Origin: Bdellovibrio sp. CG22_combo_CG10-13_8_21_14_all_39_27
GTDB taxonomy: Bacteria; Bdellovibrionota; Bacteriovoracia; Bacteriovoracales; Bacteriovoracaceae
Direction: 5' to 3'
DNA: 62,550 nt
Assembly: GCA_002786715.1 (NCBI GenBank)
Contig: PCTW01000003.1
Span: 1-62,550, forward strand
Part shown: positions 7,616 to 15,823 of the stretch, in pieces
Layout of the letters: each line of letters begins with the position of its first letter
Numbering within the stretch: the stretch's first letter is position 1
Position numbers and translations under genes: made by a program
Notes under the pieces: model-generated
Database searches by the model: none
What the model was told of the DNA's origin: nothing
What the model saw: only the letters and a program-made list of their open reading frames with translations

Positions 7616-8158
7616 ATGAAACAAAAAGCACCTTTTCTGATCACACTCTTTAGTATTTTCCTTGGCGTGTTCATTGCCATTTTATTTGCAGTGAATGAGG
7701 ATCTTTTTAAGAAGCAAATTGCCAATGGATTACTTGAAAATGCCAAGGTCATCGAAATGTCTCAGAGTTCAGCTCCTGAGATGCAAGAGAAAAAAGCTAG
7801 TTATATCAAGGCTGAATCGGAAAAGAATTGGCGTTACTACCAAAGGTTTCATTTTCATTCGACTGGAATCGCTGCCATGAGCTTGGGAATTCTTTTGGTC
7901 ATCTCTTTGCTTTCAGCCCCTAAGCTTCAAGTTTTAATAGCTTCCTACATGGTCGCCGTCGGTGGCTTTCTCTACCCTTTCGTCTGGTTATTCGCCGGTA
8001 TTTACGGCCCAAGTATGGGGCGATCTGCTGCAAAAGAATCATTCGCTCTCTTTGGCTATATGGGAGGAGTTTTTCTAGTGGGTGTCGCTTTCTCAATTTA
8101 TCTCGTTGCCAGATATCCTCTTCGAGATTTTTTGAAAAATGAGTCCCTTTCCCTGTAA
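7616..8158 (+). CDS. Four-TM membrane protein of unknown function
   Basis: The protein has 180 residues. It has one N-terminal TM (about 8-26), a roughly 60-residue charged loop rich in Lys and Glu, then three TM segments (about 86-102, 107-127, 145-165) and a short tail. It has a good GAGGAA ribosome-binding site. No family is recognised with confidence. It stands alone between the deacetylase and the haem-binding lipoprotein, on the same strand. Confidence 0.75.
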   Translation: MKQKAPFLITLFSIFLGVFIAILFAVNEDLFKKQIANGLLENAKVIEMSQSSAPEMQEKKASYIKAESEKNWRYYQRFHFHSTGIAAMSLGILLVISLLSAPKLQVLIASYMVAVGGFLYPFVWLFAGIYGPSMGRSAAKESFALFGYMGGVFLVGVAFSIYLVARYPLRDFLKNESLSL

Positions 8159-8209
8159 AAATGTCTGTCTAAATAGCTGTCTAACTCAAAGAGTGCTAGA
8201 GTGCGCTCC

Positions 8210-9079
8210 ATGAGTAAAACCTTGTTATGCCTTTTGGCCCTATTGCCAGCTTTGGTGGGCTGTCTTCCATTCGGAAGTGGCAGCGGTTTTATTTTTCGCG
8301 ATTATAAACAAGAACAAATCAATGCCTCTAATCAGAAGCTTGAAAACACCAGAAGAGAAGAAGCGCAGAGATTGGCCTTCCAAGAAGAGAAAAGAAGAAC
8401 AATGGAAGAGATCGTAGCAGAAGCTAACGCCAGCTTCGAAGAGATCAAGCCTATTCTTCAGAAGAAATGCTTTGATTGCCACGATACAAATACCAGATTG
8501 AAATTTTATGCCAGAATCTTGCCAAGATTAAATCCTCTCTACAAACACCAAGAAGAAGGACTAAAGGCCATTGATTTCGTCGACACTTTCCCGCTCAAGG
8601 CAAAAGGGACTCCTCCCCAATTATCTCTTTTAAAGTCGATTCGCAATCAAGTGATTGATCGCACGATGCCTCTCAAATCCTATCGTTTGGTCTATCGCAA
8701 CAGACGAATCTTTAATTCAGATGAGGAGAAGATCCTCGCTTGGACCGATCCCTTGATCCAAAAATTAGAAGATTATAATGAAAAATTTGAAAACCCGGCG
8801 AATGACCCTACTTTATTGGCCAAGAATATTATGGAGAATAAATGTTTTCGCTGTCATGCCAATGGCAATGCCAAAGGAGGCTTTGGCGATATGGAAGACA
8901 GCATGAAGTTACTCGCGAGTAAGTATGTTGATTTAAAGAATCCAGAAAGCTCAGAGCTCTTGACCATCACAGACAAAGGGCAAATGCCTCCCAACAAGCG
9001 AGAAGCGCTAACCGAAAAAGAACTTTTCGATCTTAAGGAATGGCTTATAATTGAAAGTAAAAAGGAAACAGTTCAATGA
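8210..9079 (+). CDS. Lipoprotein with two haem-binding CxxCH motifs
   Basis: After a lipoprotein signal ending LVGC the protein (about 289 residues) has a charged helical stretch, a first haem motif CFDCH and a second CFRCH. A Met in KGQMPP near the end is a typical axial ligand region of cytochrome c. The two-domain layout resembles planctomycete-type or cbb3-like dihaem cytochromes, so it probably carries electrons at the envelope. I use the ATG at 8210; a GTG three codons earlier is possible. It overlaps the next gene by four bases. Confidence 0.75.
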   Translation: MSKTLLCLLALLPALVGCLPFGSGSGFIFRDYKQEQINASNQKLENTRREEAQRLAFQEEKRRTMEEIVAEANASFEEIKPILQKKCFDCHDTNTRLKFYARILPRLNPLYKHQEEGLKAIDFVDTFPLKAKGTPPQLSLLKSIRNQVIDRTMPLKSYRLVYRNRRIFNSDEEKILAWTDPLIQKLEDYNEKFENPANDPTLLAKNIMENKCFRCHANGNAKGGFGDMEDSMKLLASKYVDLKNPESSELLTITDKGQMPPNKREALTEKELFDLKEWLIIESKKETVQ

Positions 9080-9519
9080 AAATCACTCTCATCGTTATTT
9101 CAGCTCTTCTTATTGGATTCTTGATACGTCTGATTATATTTGGGCAAGAAAGCCAGAAAATGGTGGTTAAGCTCGGAGTCACTACTGAAAGCAAGTTGAA
9201 TTCTTGTCGCGATCTGATGAATTGTGTCAGCAGCTTTGAGAGCACTGACCCGGAATTGCAAAAGCTCAAAACTGATGTGAATCCAATTGCGAAGATTAAG
9301 GAGTCTGCCGAAAAAAAGGGTCTGAAGATTATTGAGAGTAATGAGACTTATCTTTATTTCAATCATCAATCTAAACTCTTTGGGTTTGTTGACGACGTTG
9401 AATTTCTCTACCTGCCAGAGTCTCAAGAACTTCACTTTAGATCCGCCTCACGAGTGGGAAAATCAGATCTCGGTGCCAATAAAAAACGAGTTCTAGAGTT
9501 CTTAAGTGAGTTAAATTAA
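9076..9519 (+). CDS. DUF1499 family protein
   Basis: The protein has 147 residues: one N-terminal TM or signal segment (about 3-20), then a DUF1499 domain recognised by CRDLMNCVSSF, FVDDVEFLYLPE and RSASRVGKSDLGANKKRV. The RSaSRvGksDlGvNrkRv stretch is the family hallmark. The function of DUF1499 is not established. The start overlaps the stop of the haem lipoprotein (ATGA), so the two are co-translated and may act together at the inner membrane. Confidence 0.85.
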   Translation: MKITLIVISALLIGFLIRLIIFGQESQKMVVKLGVTTESKLNSCRDLMNCVSSFESTDPELQKLKTDVNPIAKIKESAEKKGLKIIESNETYLYFNHQSKLFGFVDDVEFLYLPESQELHFRSASRVGKSDLGANKKRVLEFLSELN

Positions 9520-9520
9520 C

Positions 9521-9541
9521 AACTTAAAGACTGTTTAAGTT
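9521..9541. repeat. AT-rich perfect inverted repeat
   Basis: AACTTAAA (9521-9528) and TTTAAGTT (9534-9541) form an 8-bp stem with loop GACTG. A T-run follows 14 bases later (9556-9565). It may be a weak terminator of the DUF1499 operon or an operator for the next gene. Confidence 0.4.
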
Positions 9542-9630
9542 TCCAACACCCCTTATTTTTTTTTCATAACTCCCCATCAGAGTGTTTTTTTAAGCGAAGA
9601 TAAGCTCATTAATCTTTCAAGGAGTCTTTA

Positions 9631-10137
9631 ATGAAGAAGTTTGCTTTATCTTTTCTCGTGCTTTTATCGGCCCAAGCTTTTGCGGCCAACAACGCCTTTG
9701 ACAATGCGGAATGTATTCGCGTTTATCGCGACGGTTATATTGAGCTTCGTGAAAACGTAGAACTCTATAATAGTGAGCAAATTAATAAGTGGGAATTCTC
9801 AGCTTCACTATCGGCCATTAGTACTGACATTGGTCTTTCTCGTGGAATTTGTCATTTTACAGAAACGCCTGATGCTTCTACATGTGTTGAGAAGTATAAG
9901 AATCTCTATAACAAACTTCGCGATCGTATTAAGATTTCTTCTGTTATGACTGGAAACCAACCAAAGATTAATTACTCTGAACAAGTTCATGTGATCGAAA
10001 CTAAAGTTGATCAAGAAGAAGACACTTCTTTATTTGGTAGAGCTCGCACATTCTTTAGAGGTGCCCGTGAAGCTGCGGTTCAAACTCAGCAATTAGGTGA
10101 ATTGGCCTTCATTGATTTGAAATGCCAGTCTAATTAA
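9631..10137 (+). CDS. Secreted Cys-containing protein of unknown function
   Basis: The protein has 168 residues. A clear signal peptide (MKKFALSFLVLLSAQAFA) is followed by a mature domain with four cysteines (AECIR, GICHF, STCVE, LKCQS) that could form two disulfides in the periplasm. A strong AAGGAG site precedes the ATG. It converges on udk with an eight-base overlap of the 3' ends. No family is recognised. Confidence 0.75.
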   Translation: MKKFALSFLVLLSAQAFAANNAFDNAECIRVYRDGYIELRENVELYNSEQINKWEFSASLSAISTDIGLSRGICHFTETPDASTCVEKYKNLYNKLRDRIKISSVMTGNQPKINYSEQVHVIETKVDQEEDTSLFGRARTFFRGAREAAVQTQQLGELAFIDLKCQSN

Positions 10138-10747
10138 TTTGCGCTCGAATATACGATTCCAGCTCAGTGAGAGTTGAATCGTATTGACCTAGATCTTTCA
10201 CAACCCAACGGGCATGCACCATTGAGGGTTGAACAAATTCTTCATGCATCGGTTGTACTTGTTTATCAAATTGATTCCGTACTCCTTCGGGAGTACGGCC
10301 TCTTTCTTCCACGTCACGCTTTAATCTTCGAGAAAAACGAAGTTCAGCATCTGCATCAAAGAAAATCGAATCATCTAACTCATCTCTGACAATACGAGGT
10401 TCTAAAATAAGAATGCCATCAATCAGAATGACTTTCTTCGGTGGCTGGTGAATAGTTTCTTTTTTTCTCGCATGGGTAGCAAAATCGTAAATAGGAATTT
10501 CACATGAAAGTCCTTGCTTCAATTTCTTAATTTTACGAGCGAGCAATGGAAAATCTAGCGATGAAGGGTGGTCAAAGTTTACACTTCCTCCATCAAAGTC
10601 GAATTTATTTGATTGATCGATGTAGAAATTGTCTTGATAAATAATGGAGCAGAGTTCATCACCTAACCTCTTTTGAAGATCACGCGCGAAATAAGTCTTT
10701 CCTGACCCACTTCCACCTGCAACACCTAAGACATATACACCGGCCAT
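10130..10747 (-). CDS. udk: Uridine kinase
   Basis: The 205-residue P-loop kinase of the uridine kinase/PRK family has Walker A GGSGSGKT near residue 11-18, a lid region with RRLKRDVEERGRTPEGV, and the family segments DHPSSLDFP and YDFATHARKKET. It phosphorylates uridine and cytidine to UMP and CMP using ATP or GTP. It is the last gene of a five-gene leftward operon, eight bases after upp. In this operon it would bring uridine to the UMP level, the entry point proposed for the URC uracil-degradation route. A strong hairpin lies inside the gene (10277-10298). Confidence 0.93.
   Translation of the reverse strand: MAGVYVLGVAGGSGSGKTYFARDLQKRLGDELCSIIYQDNFYIDQSNKFDFDGGSVNFDHPSSLDFPLLARKIKKLKQGLSCEIPIYDFATHARKKETIHQPPKKVILIDGILILEPRIVRDELDDSIFFDADAELRFSRRLKRDVEERGRTPEGVRNQFDKQVQPMHEEFVQPSMVHARWVVKDLGQYDSTLTELESYIRAQIN
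10277..10298. repeat. Perfect 9-bp hairpin with UUCG loop inside udk
   Basis: CCGTACTCC and GGAGTACGG flank the tetraloop TTCG on the plus strand; on the udk mRNA the loop reads CGAA. The stem lies over codons for the GRTPEGV lid segment. A 9-bp perfect stem in coding sequence is unusual and could affect mRNA stability or translation, or it may be chance. Confidence 0.6.
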
Positions 10748-10755
10748 TTAAATCC

Positions 10756-11388
10756 TTATAAAGTTTGAAAGAGGCGATCGCCCGCATCTCCAAGCCCTGG
10801 AACCAAGTACCCTTTTTCGTTGAGGTCTTTTTCTTCGTTTAAGAAGTAAAAGTCAACATCGGGGTGGAAGTGGTGGATGCGATCAAGTCCATAGCTCGAA
10901 GCGAGTACGGATAACACCTTGATTTTTCCTACTTCGTAACTCTTGAGACGATCAATCGCTGCAATCAATGTGTCACCAGTTGCGAGCAGAGGATCACAAA
11001 GAACGATCTGACGGTCTTTGAGGTTCTTTGGCATCTTGAAATAATATTCGACAGTATTATGAATGAACTTATCGCGATATATACCTATGAATCCTACTTG
11101 AGCGAATGGAATCATAGAGAGAACGGCATCAAGCATACCATTTCCAGCTCTCAAGATTGATACCACGATCGGAGGATTAACGATTCTCTCAATTTTAGTT
11201 TTAGCAATTGGTGTTTCAATATCTACGACATCAAAATCTTTCCAATCACGCATGACTTCATATGCCAGAATTCGAGAAATCTCTTTCATCAATTCTCTGA
11301 ATTCATTTGATTGTGTATCTTTATCACGAAGATATCCCAATTTATGTCTCAACAATGGATGATCGATGTGAATACGTTTGCCTGTCAT
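10756..11388 (-). CDS. upp: Uracil phosphoribosyltransferase
   Basis: The 210-residue enzyme matches uracil phosphoribosyltransferases: the PRPP loop region appears as LCDPLLATGDTLIAAIDRL, the uracil-binding C-terminal region as YLVPGLGDAGDRLF, and the N-terminal part as HPLLRHKLGYLRD. It converts uracil and PRPP to UMP. It sits between the DUF1688 gene and udk. In fungi the URC pathway needs this activity (Fur1/Urc6), so its presence here may serve catabolism as well as salvage. AGGAG precedes the ATG. Confidence 0.95.
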   Translation of the reverse strand: MTGKRIHIDHPLLRHKLGYLRDKDTQSNEFRELMKEISRILAYEVMRDWKDFDVVDIETPIAKTKIERIVNPPIVVSILRAGNGMLDAVLSMIPFAQVGFIGIYRDKFIHNTVEYYFKMPKNLKDRQIVLCDPLLATGDTLIAAIDRLKSYEVGKIKVLSVLASSYGLDRIHHFHPDVDFYFLNEEKDLNEKGYLVPGLGDAGDRLFQTL

Positions 11389-11401
11389 GAAATGCTCCTA
11401 T

Positions 11402-12613
11402 TTAAAAAACTGTACCGTCACTAATAATATTAAGCGGAGGTCCGCCATCTTCTCTGCGCAACTTAGCGGCACGTCTTCCGGCCCACCAGCTTCCGCCTTC
11501 CAAAACTTTTACTAAGGGAAATTTTTGAGGATCGAGCTTCATTTTTGCTCTCAGCTTCAAGGCCAATTCATCTAATAAGCATATGGTTAATGCACGCCAT
11601 TCAATAATCAGCTCTGAATTTGGAGCATGAGGTTTCTTCCAATCTTCAGGATCTTTTAAATCAATAAGTTTCATATCAAGAAAGAGTCCACCATTGCGAT
11701 ACTCTGGAAGCCCTGTCATCTCATCAATATGAGTAATCTCAACACCTGCTTCCATTAAAGGTTGCATGAGACTGTAGGTGAGCCATTGAGAAAGTTTATG
11801 AAAAGGAACGAGAGAGTCCAACTCTCCAACATCGCCAAAGGGAGGATATTGCCAAACATCGCCCAAATTATGGCCTTCTCGGCTGAGTCTCCCCGGCCAG
11901 ATCTCTCCAAGATTTAACAGAACAGTCTTTAACATTTTTTCAGCAGGAATTTTGCGTCCATAAGTTTCAATTAAATAATCAACCATAAACCCTGGTCGAG
12001 AATTTTTAAAGACAGTGCTATTTTGAGAAACGACGGTTCCGAGATTTTTAAGCAAAGTCAGTCTGCCCTCGACTCCAACTAAAGGATTCGTTGCTGAGAC
12101 CTGAAAGGCTTCTTCTAATTTTTTCGCCGTTAGAGTTTTTAATCCTTCAGCACTTGCTTCGAGTTTTCCTTCAGTGGAAAAATATTTATCAAAAAACATA
12201 TGGAAACTAGCGACGCCTAAACCTTCTGAGCGATTGAATGATTCTTTGGTGTCAGCTTCGATAAATTTCCAATCAGGGCCTGCGCCAGCATCCAAGAGAA
12301 CAGAAGTAATGACGAGGTCAAAAAGCGTTCTTGCTCTTTCCATGGGATCAAGCGCATTGAGCACAGCTTCTTTCTCTTTTAAGCGATCGCGCTTGCCCGC
12401 TTTAAAATGAACGTAGCGAGCGTGAAAAGGAATATTGAGATCAGGATAGTTCTCGAGGATGGTCTTTTCAACCAGATCGACAACCTCTCCCCAATTCTCT
12501 TCGTGATAGGTGAAATGTCCTTTCCCCGTCACAATACGATGAAAGATCTTTTTCGACTGAAAGCGCACGCATTCAGGAGAGAAAAGATAATCGAGCTCTT
12601 TTGATAACGCCAT
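11402..12613 (-). CDS. DUF1688 / URC4-like protein (uracil catabolism)
   Basis: The 403-residue protein matches the DUF1688 family, whose eukaryotic members are URC4 of the URC pyrimidine-degradation pathway. Recognisable stretches are ALDPMERARTLFDLVITSVL, DAGAGPDWKF, SEGLGVASFHMF and ending RREDGGPPLNIISDGTVF. Its biochemical reaction is not firmly known to me; genetic work in the yeast Lachancea kluyveri showed URC4 is required to use uracil as nitrogen source. It is directly downstream of the URC1-like gene and upstream of upp, with 9- and 13-base gaps. Confidence 0.85.
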   Translation of the reverse strand: MALSKELDYLFSPECVRFQSKKIFHRIVTGKGHFTYHEENWGEVVDLVEKTILENYPDLNIPFHARYVHFKAGKRDRLKEKEAVLNALDPMERARTLFDLVITSVLLDAGAGPDWKFIEADTKESFNRSEGLGVASFHMFFDKYFSTEGKLEASAEGLKTLTAKKLEEAFQVSATNPLVGVEGRLTLLKNLGTVVSQNSTVFKNSRPGFMVDYLIETYGRKIPAEKMLKTVLLNLGEIWPGRLSREGHNLGDVWQYPPFGDVGELDSLVPFHKLSQWLTYSLMQPLMEAGVEITHIDEMTGLPEYRNGGLFLDMKLIDLKDPEDWKKPHAPNSELIIEWRALTICLLDELALKLRAKMKLDPQKFPLVKVLEGGSWWAGRRAAKLRREDGGPPLNIISDGTVF

Positions 12614-12622
12614 TGAATCCGC

Positions 12623-13879
12623 CTATTCGTCTATTTTGCGACCTTGTACTTTTTTAAGATCATCGTCTTGTTTGATTGAGCCAGGAGTAAAATATCCAGC
12701 CGCTTTTTTCGCTTCAATTTCCACTTGAGCATCTGCAGGAATTAATTCTGGTGGAATTTCAATTCTATTAACAACTTCAATTCCGCTTCCCACGATAGCG
12801 TTATACTTCATATTACTCATCGAATGAAGATTATGAATTTTCTTAATTCCAAAGAAATGCAGAATATCTGGCATCAATTCTTGAAAGCGTGCATCTTCAA
12901 CTCCCGCAACACATTCAGTGCGATGGAAATAAGTGGCCGCTGAATCTCCGCCTTCTTGACGCTTACGAGCGTTGTAAACTAAGAATTTTGTCACTTCGCC
13001 AAGAGCGCGTCCTTCCTTGCGGTAATAAGCGATAATTCCCACACCGCCTCTTTGGGCCGTGCGTGCGGCATCTTCAATCCCATAAATGAGATAAGGGCGA
13101 CAGGTACAGATATCAGAACCAAAAACATCTGAACCGTTACACTCATCGTGAACACGACAAGTCAGTTCGACATTGGTCTTTCTAAGATCTTTTGGATCTC
13201 CCATTATATAAACAGTAGTGCTTCCAATTGGTGGCAAGAAAATCTTGAGGTCTGGACGAGTTACTAATTCAGGAAAAGTCCCTCCCGTTTCACGGAACAT
13301 TACTTTTCTGAGTTCACCTTCTTCGACGCCAAGACGTTTTGCGATGCCAGGTAAATACCAAACTGGCTCGAATGCAACCTTTGTAATTTTGATATCACCA
13401 GTGTCACTGATAATTTTTCCATCGGGCTTCAAACGACCTTTTTGAATTGCAGTTTGAATTTCTGGAATGTTCAGACGAGCTTGAGTCACAGCAATAGTAG
13501 GCCGAATATCGTAACCTTTATCCATCAACTCTTTAAAATGAACATTGACATCTAATCCCCACGGGTCAATTGAGACTAAACGATCGGGATCGTACCAAGA
13601 ATCGCACGGCTCCATCTTGGTTGTGCTTTCTGTGTTATGAAGATCGGGTTTATGATCTGGAGAGAATTGTTTTGATGCAATCGATAGAGCACGATAAATA
13701 GTATAACTACCACTATGTGTGCCAATAGCATTTCTCGCTTTGGGGTTTGTGATTGAAGCAATTACTGGCCCTCTTTCCAACGGAGTTTTTGCCCCCCAAT
13801 GAATAGGAAGCGATTCTTTATAAACTTGCGTCGGGTGAGACGCGAGAATGATATGAGGGGTTCTTTTAAATTCGGTCAT
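12623..13879 (-). CDS. URC1-like GTP cyclohydrolase II homologue
   Basis: The protein has 418 residues, about twice the length of RibA. The C-terminal half carries the GTP cyclohydrolase II zinc site, RVHDECNGSDVFGSDICTCR (three Cys), and the motif YYRKEGRALGEV, related to YLRQEGRGIGL. The following region (RKRQEGGDSAATYF) departs from RibA. The N-terminal extension and adjacent DUF1688 gene identify the URC1 branch, in which the homologue is needed for uracil catabolism rather than riboflavin synthesis. It probably opens the pyrimidine ring of a uridine nucleotide. RibA activity cannot be excluded from sequence, but no rib genes are nearby. Confidence 0.85.
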   Translation of the reverse strand: MTEFKRTPHIILASHPTQVYKESLPIHWGAKTPLERGPVIASITNPKARNAIGTHSGSYTIYRALSIASKQFSPDHKPDLHNTESTTKMEPCDSWYDPDRLVSIDPWGLDVNVHFKELMDKGYDIRPTIAVTQARLNIPEIQTAIQKGRLKPDGKIISDTGDIKITKVAFEPVWYLPGIAKRLGVEEGELRKVMFRETGGTFPELVTRPDLKIFLPPIGSTTVYIMGDPKDLRKTNVELTCRVHDECNGSDVFGSDICTCRPYLIYGIEDAARTAQRGGVGIIAYYRKEGRALGEVTKFLVYNARKRQEGGDSAATYFHRTECVAGVEDARFQELMPDILHFFGIKKIHNLHSMSNMKYNAIVGSGIEVVNRIEIPPELIPADAQVEIEAKKAAGYFTPGSIKQDDDLKKVQGRKIDE

Positions 13880-13891
13880 ACAAGGCTCCTA

Positions 13892-15367
13892 TTAAGACAT
13901 CCAATTATTATCGTTTTGTTTTTCCCATTTCACGGTAACTTTTTTCAGATTGCTCCAAAAATCGAGAGAGTGCTGGCCAGTAATATCTCCATGTCCGAAT
14001 TTCGAGGCATTGATGCCTCCGAAAGAGAACGGCTCTCGAGGAACGGGAACTCCCACATTCACTCCCACCATACCTGTACTGGCAGAAGAGATTACTCTTT
14101 CCGCGAGGGCACCATTTGAAGTGAAGACTGAACAGGCATTGCCGTAAGGAACTGAATTTTCAATTTCCATTGCCGATGAAATATCTGGACAATGAATAAT
14201 TGAGAGTACTGGTCCAAAAAGTTCAAGCGTCGCCGCTTCAGAACCTTTAGTGACACAATCTAGAATAGTAGGGCCAATCCAATTGCCTTTTTCCATTCCT
14301 TTTGGTGCCGGAGTTTTTCTTCCATCGAGGAGAACTTTGACTCCCGCCTTTTCAGCGCGATCAATTGCTGCTTTTAAAAACTCAACTTGAGCAGCGGTTA
14401 TAATCGCTCCCATTTCCGTACCAAGTTTCATCCTTGAAGCACGCTCCACAATTTTATTGATATGGGCTTGGCAATCTCCTACAGCGAGCAAAACAGAAGC
14501 GGCCATACATCTCTGTCCTGCGCATCCGGTAAAGCTATCACTGATTCCCGTTCCTGATAATTCGGTGTTCGCGTCAGGTAAAAGCACAATATGATTTTTA
14601 GCACCACCTAAGGCGAGAACTCTTTTTCCAAGCTGAGTCCCTCTTTGGTAAACAGCTTTAGCAATTTTAGTAGAACCGACAAAACCAACGGCCTGAACTT
14701 TTGGATGATCGATAATCGCTTCCACCGTTTCTTGGCCGCCTTGAAGAACCGTCAATAGTCCCTCTGGTAATCCCGCTTCATGAAGAGCGTTGGCAATTTT
14801 AACTGAAGTTAAAGGAGTTTTATCTGATGGCTTCCAAACATAAGCATTGCCTAAAGTTAAAGCGATGGGAATTGTCCACATCGGAACCATGGCAGGAAAA
14901 TTAAAAGGAGTAATGCTCGCGACAACTCCCAGGGGCTCACGTCTATATTCACAACTCACACCGCGCGAGACTTCAAGTCGGCCACCAAGATCTAAGTTCT
15001 GAAGAGATAAAGCGTATTCAAGCACTTCAATCCCTTTCATTAATCCGGCTTTTCCTTCCGCAAAGGTTTTTCCAGACTCCGCACTTTTGAGATGAGAAAT
15101 AGCATCAATATCTCGCATAAGAATATTGCGAAATTGAAACATCACTTTGGATCTTTCTTTAATTGGTGTTTGGGCCCACAGAACTTGTGCCTTTGAAGCA
15201 AAGTCGACGGCCTTCTGAACATCACTCGCTGTTGATTGAAAAGACTCTCCAATCACTTCACCATGATAAGGACTCTTGATTGAAAATTTTTCACCAGTAC
15301 CTTGAACCCATTTTCCGTTGACGAAATTAGAGCACTGAATTTTTTCACGAGGCAATTCGACTTGCAT
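13892..15367 (-). CDS. CoA-acylating (methyl)malonate-semialdehyde dehydrogenase
   Basis: The aldehyde dehydrogenase of 491 residues has the MmsA signature: catalytic Cys in GCAGQRCMAAS, and LALGGAKNHIVLLPDAN where ordinary ALDHs carry LELGGK with the general-base Glu. N-terminal SPYHGEVIGE and the NAD-fold segment GFVGSTKIAKAV also fit. MmsA enzymes oxidise malonate or methylmalonate semialdehyde to acetyl- or propionyl-CoA, using NAD and CoA. As first gene of the URC-type operon, with 12 bases to the next, it could dispose of the three-carbon semialdehyde left from uracil. Valine or inositol catabolism genes are not nearby. Confidence 0.88.
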   Translation of the reverse strand: MQVELPREKIQCSNFVNGKWVQGTGEKFSIKSPYHGEVIGESFQSTASDVQKAVDFASKAQVLWAQTPIKERSKVMFQFRNILMRDIDAISHLKSAESGKTFAEGKAGLMKGIEVLEYALSLQNLDLGGRLEVSRGVSCEYRREPLGVVASITPFNFPAMVPMWTIPIALTLGNAYVWKPSDKTPLTSVKIANALHEAGLPEGLLTVLQGGQETVEAIIDHPKVQAVGFVGSTKIAKAVYQRGTQLGKRVLALGGAKNHIVLLPDANTELSGTGISDSFTGCAGQRCMAASVLLAVGDCQAHINKIVERASRMKLGTEMGAIITAAQVEFLKAAIDRAEKAGVKVLLDGRKTPAPKGMEKGNWIGPTILDCVTKGSEAATLELFGPVLSIIHCPDISSAMEIENSVPYGNACSVFTSNGALAERVISSASTGMVGVNVGVPVPREPFSFGGINASKFGHGDITGQHSLDFWSNLKKVTVKWEKQNDNNWMS

Positions 15368-15472
15368 AGATATCCTTCAATATAAATTCAAATGAAGATC
15401 ATAATAAAGTTGAAGGTGGAATGTGAAGGAAAATAGCCACGACACCATGAGTCCCGAGCGCTTCACTCGGCT

Positions 15473-15823
15473 TTAAGAGTAAGGATCTTTGATATATTTC
15501 CAGATGCGATCTTTAATAAAACCAGGAGCGAAGTTGGCGAGCACCTTGGCCACTCTGCGCATATGGGCGAAACTCTTCATACTCCATGGATAATGACTGA
15601 GAAGTATTTGTGAATCTAATATGGAAAAGAAGTAGTCACTAATAATGCATAAGATTATAAAGTCATCAATCAAACCAAAAACGGGAATCCAATCTGGAAT
15701 AATATCAAATGGTGAAACCAACAAAACCATGAGAGCAATTAAAACTTTCTTGTCTCGTTCTGGAATTCGCTCATCGTGAGCAACATCCTCTAAAAATTTT
15801 TTAAGTTTCTTGAAAAACTTCAT
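15473..15823 (-). CDS. DUF1232 (YkvA-like) membrane protein
   Basis: The protein has 116 residues. The DUF1232 core LVSPFDIIPDWIPVFGLIDD lies at about 37-56, followed by a hydrophobic helix. Its function is not known; members are small inner-membrane proteins. The start codon overlaps the stop of the upstream secreted protein gene (TAATG), so both form a small operon. The hairpin CCGAG/CTCGG at 15452-15468 lies downstream but lacks a T-tract. Confidence 0.85.
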   Translation of the reverse strand: MKFFKKLKKFLEDVAHDERIPERDKKVLIALMVLLVSPFDIIPDWIPVFGLIDDFIILCIISDYFFSILDSQILLSHYPWSMKSFAHMRRVAKVLANFAPGFIKDRIWKYIKDPYS

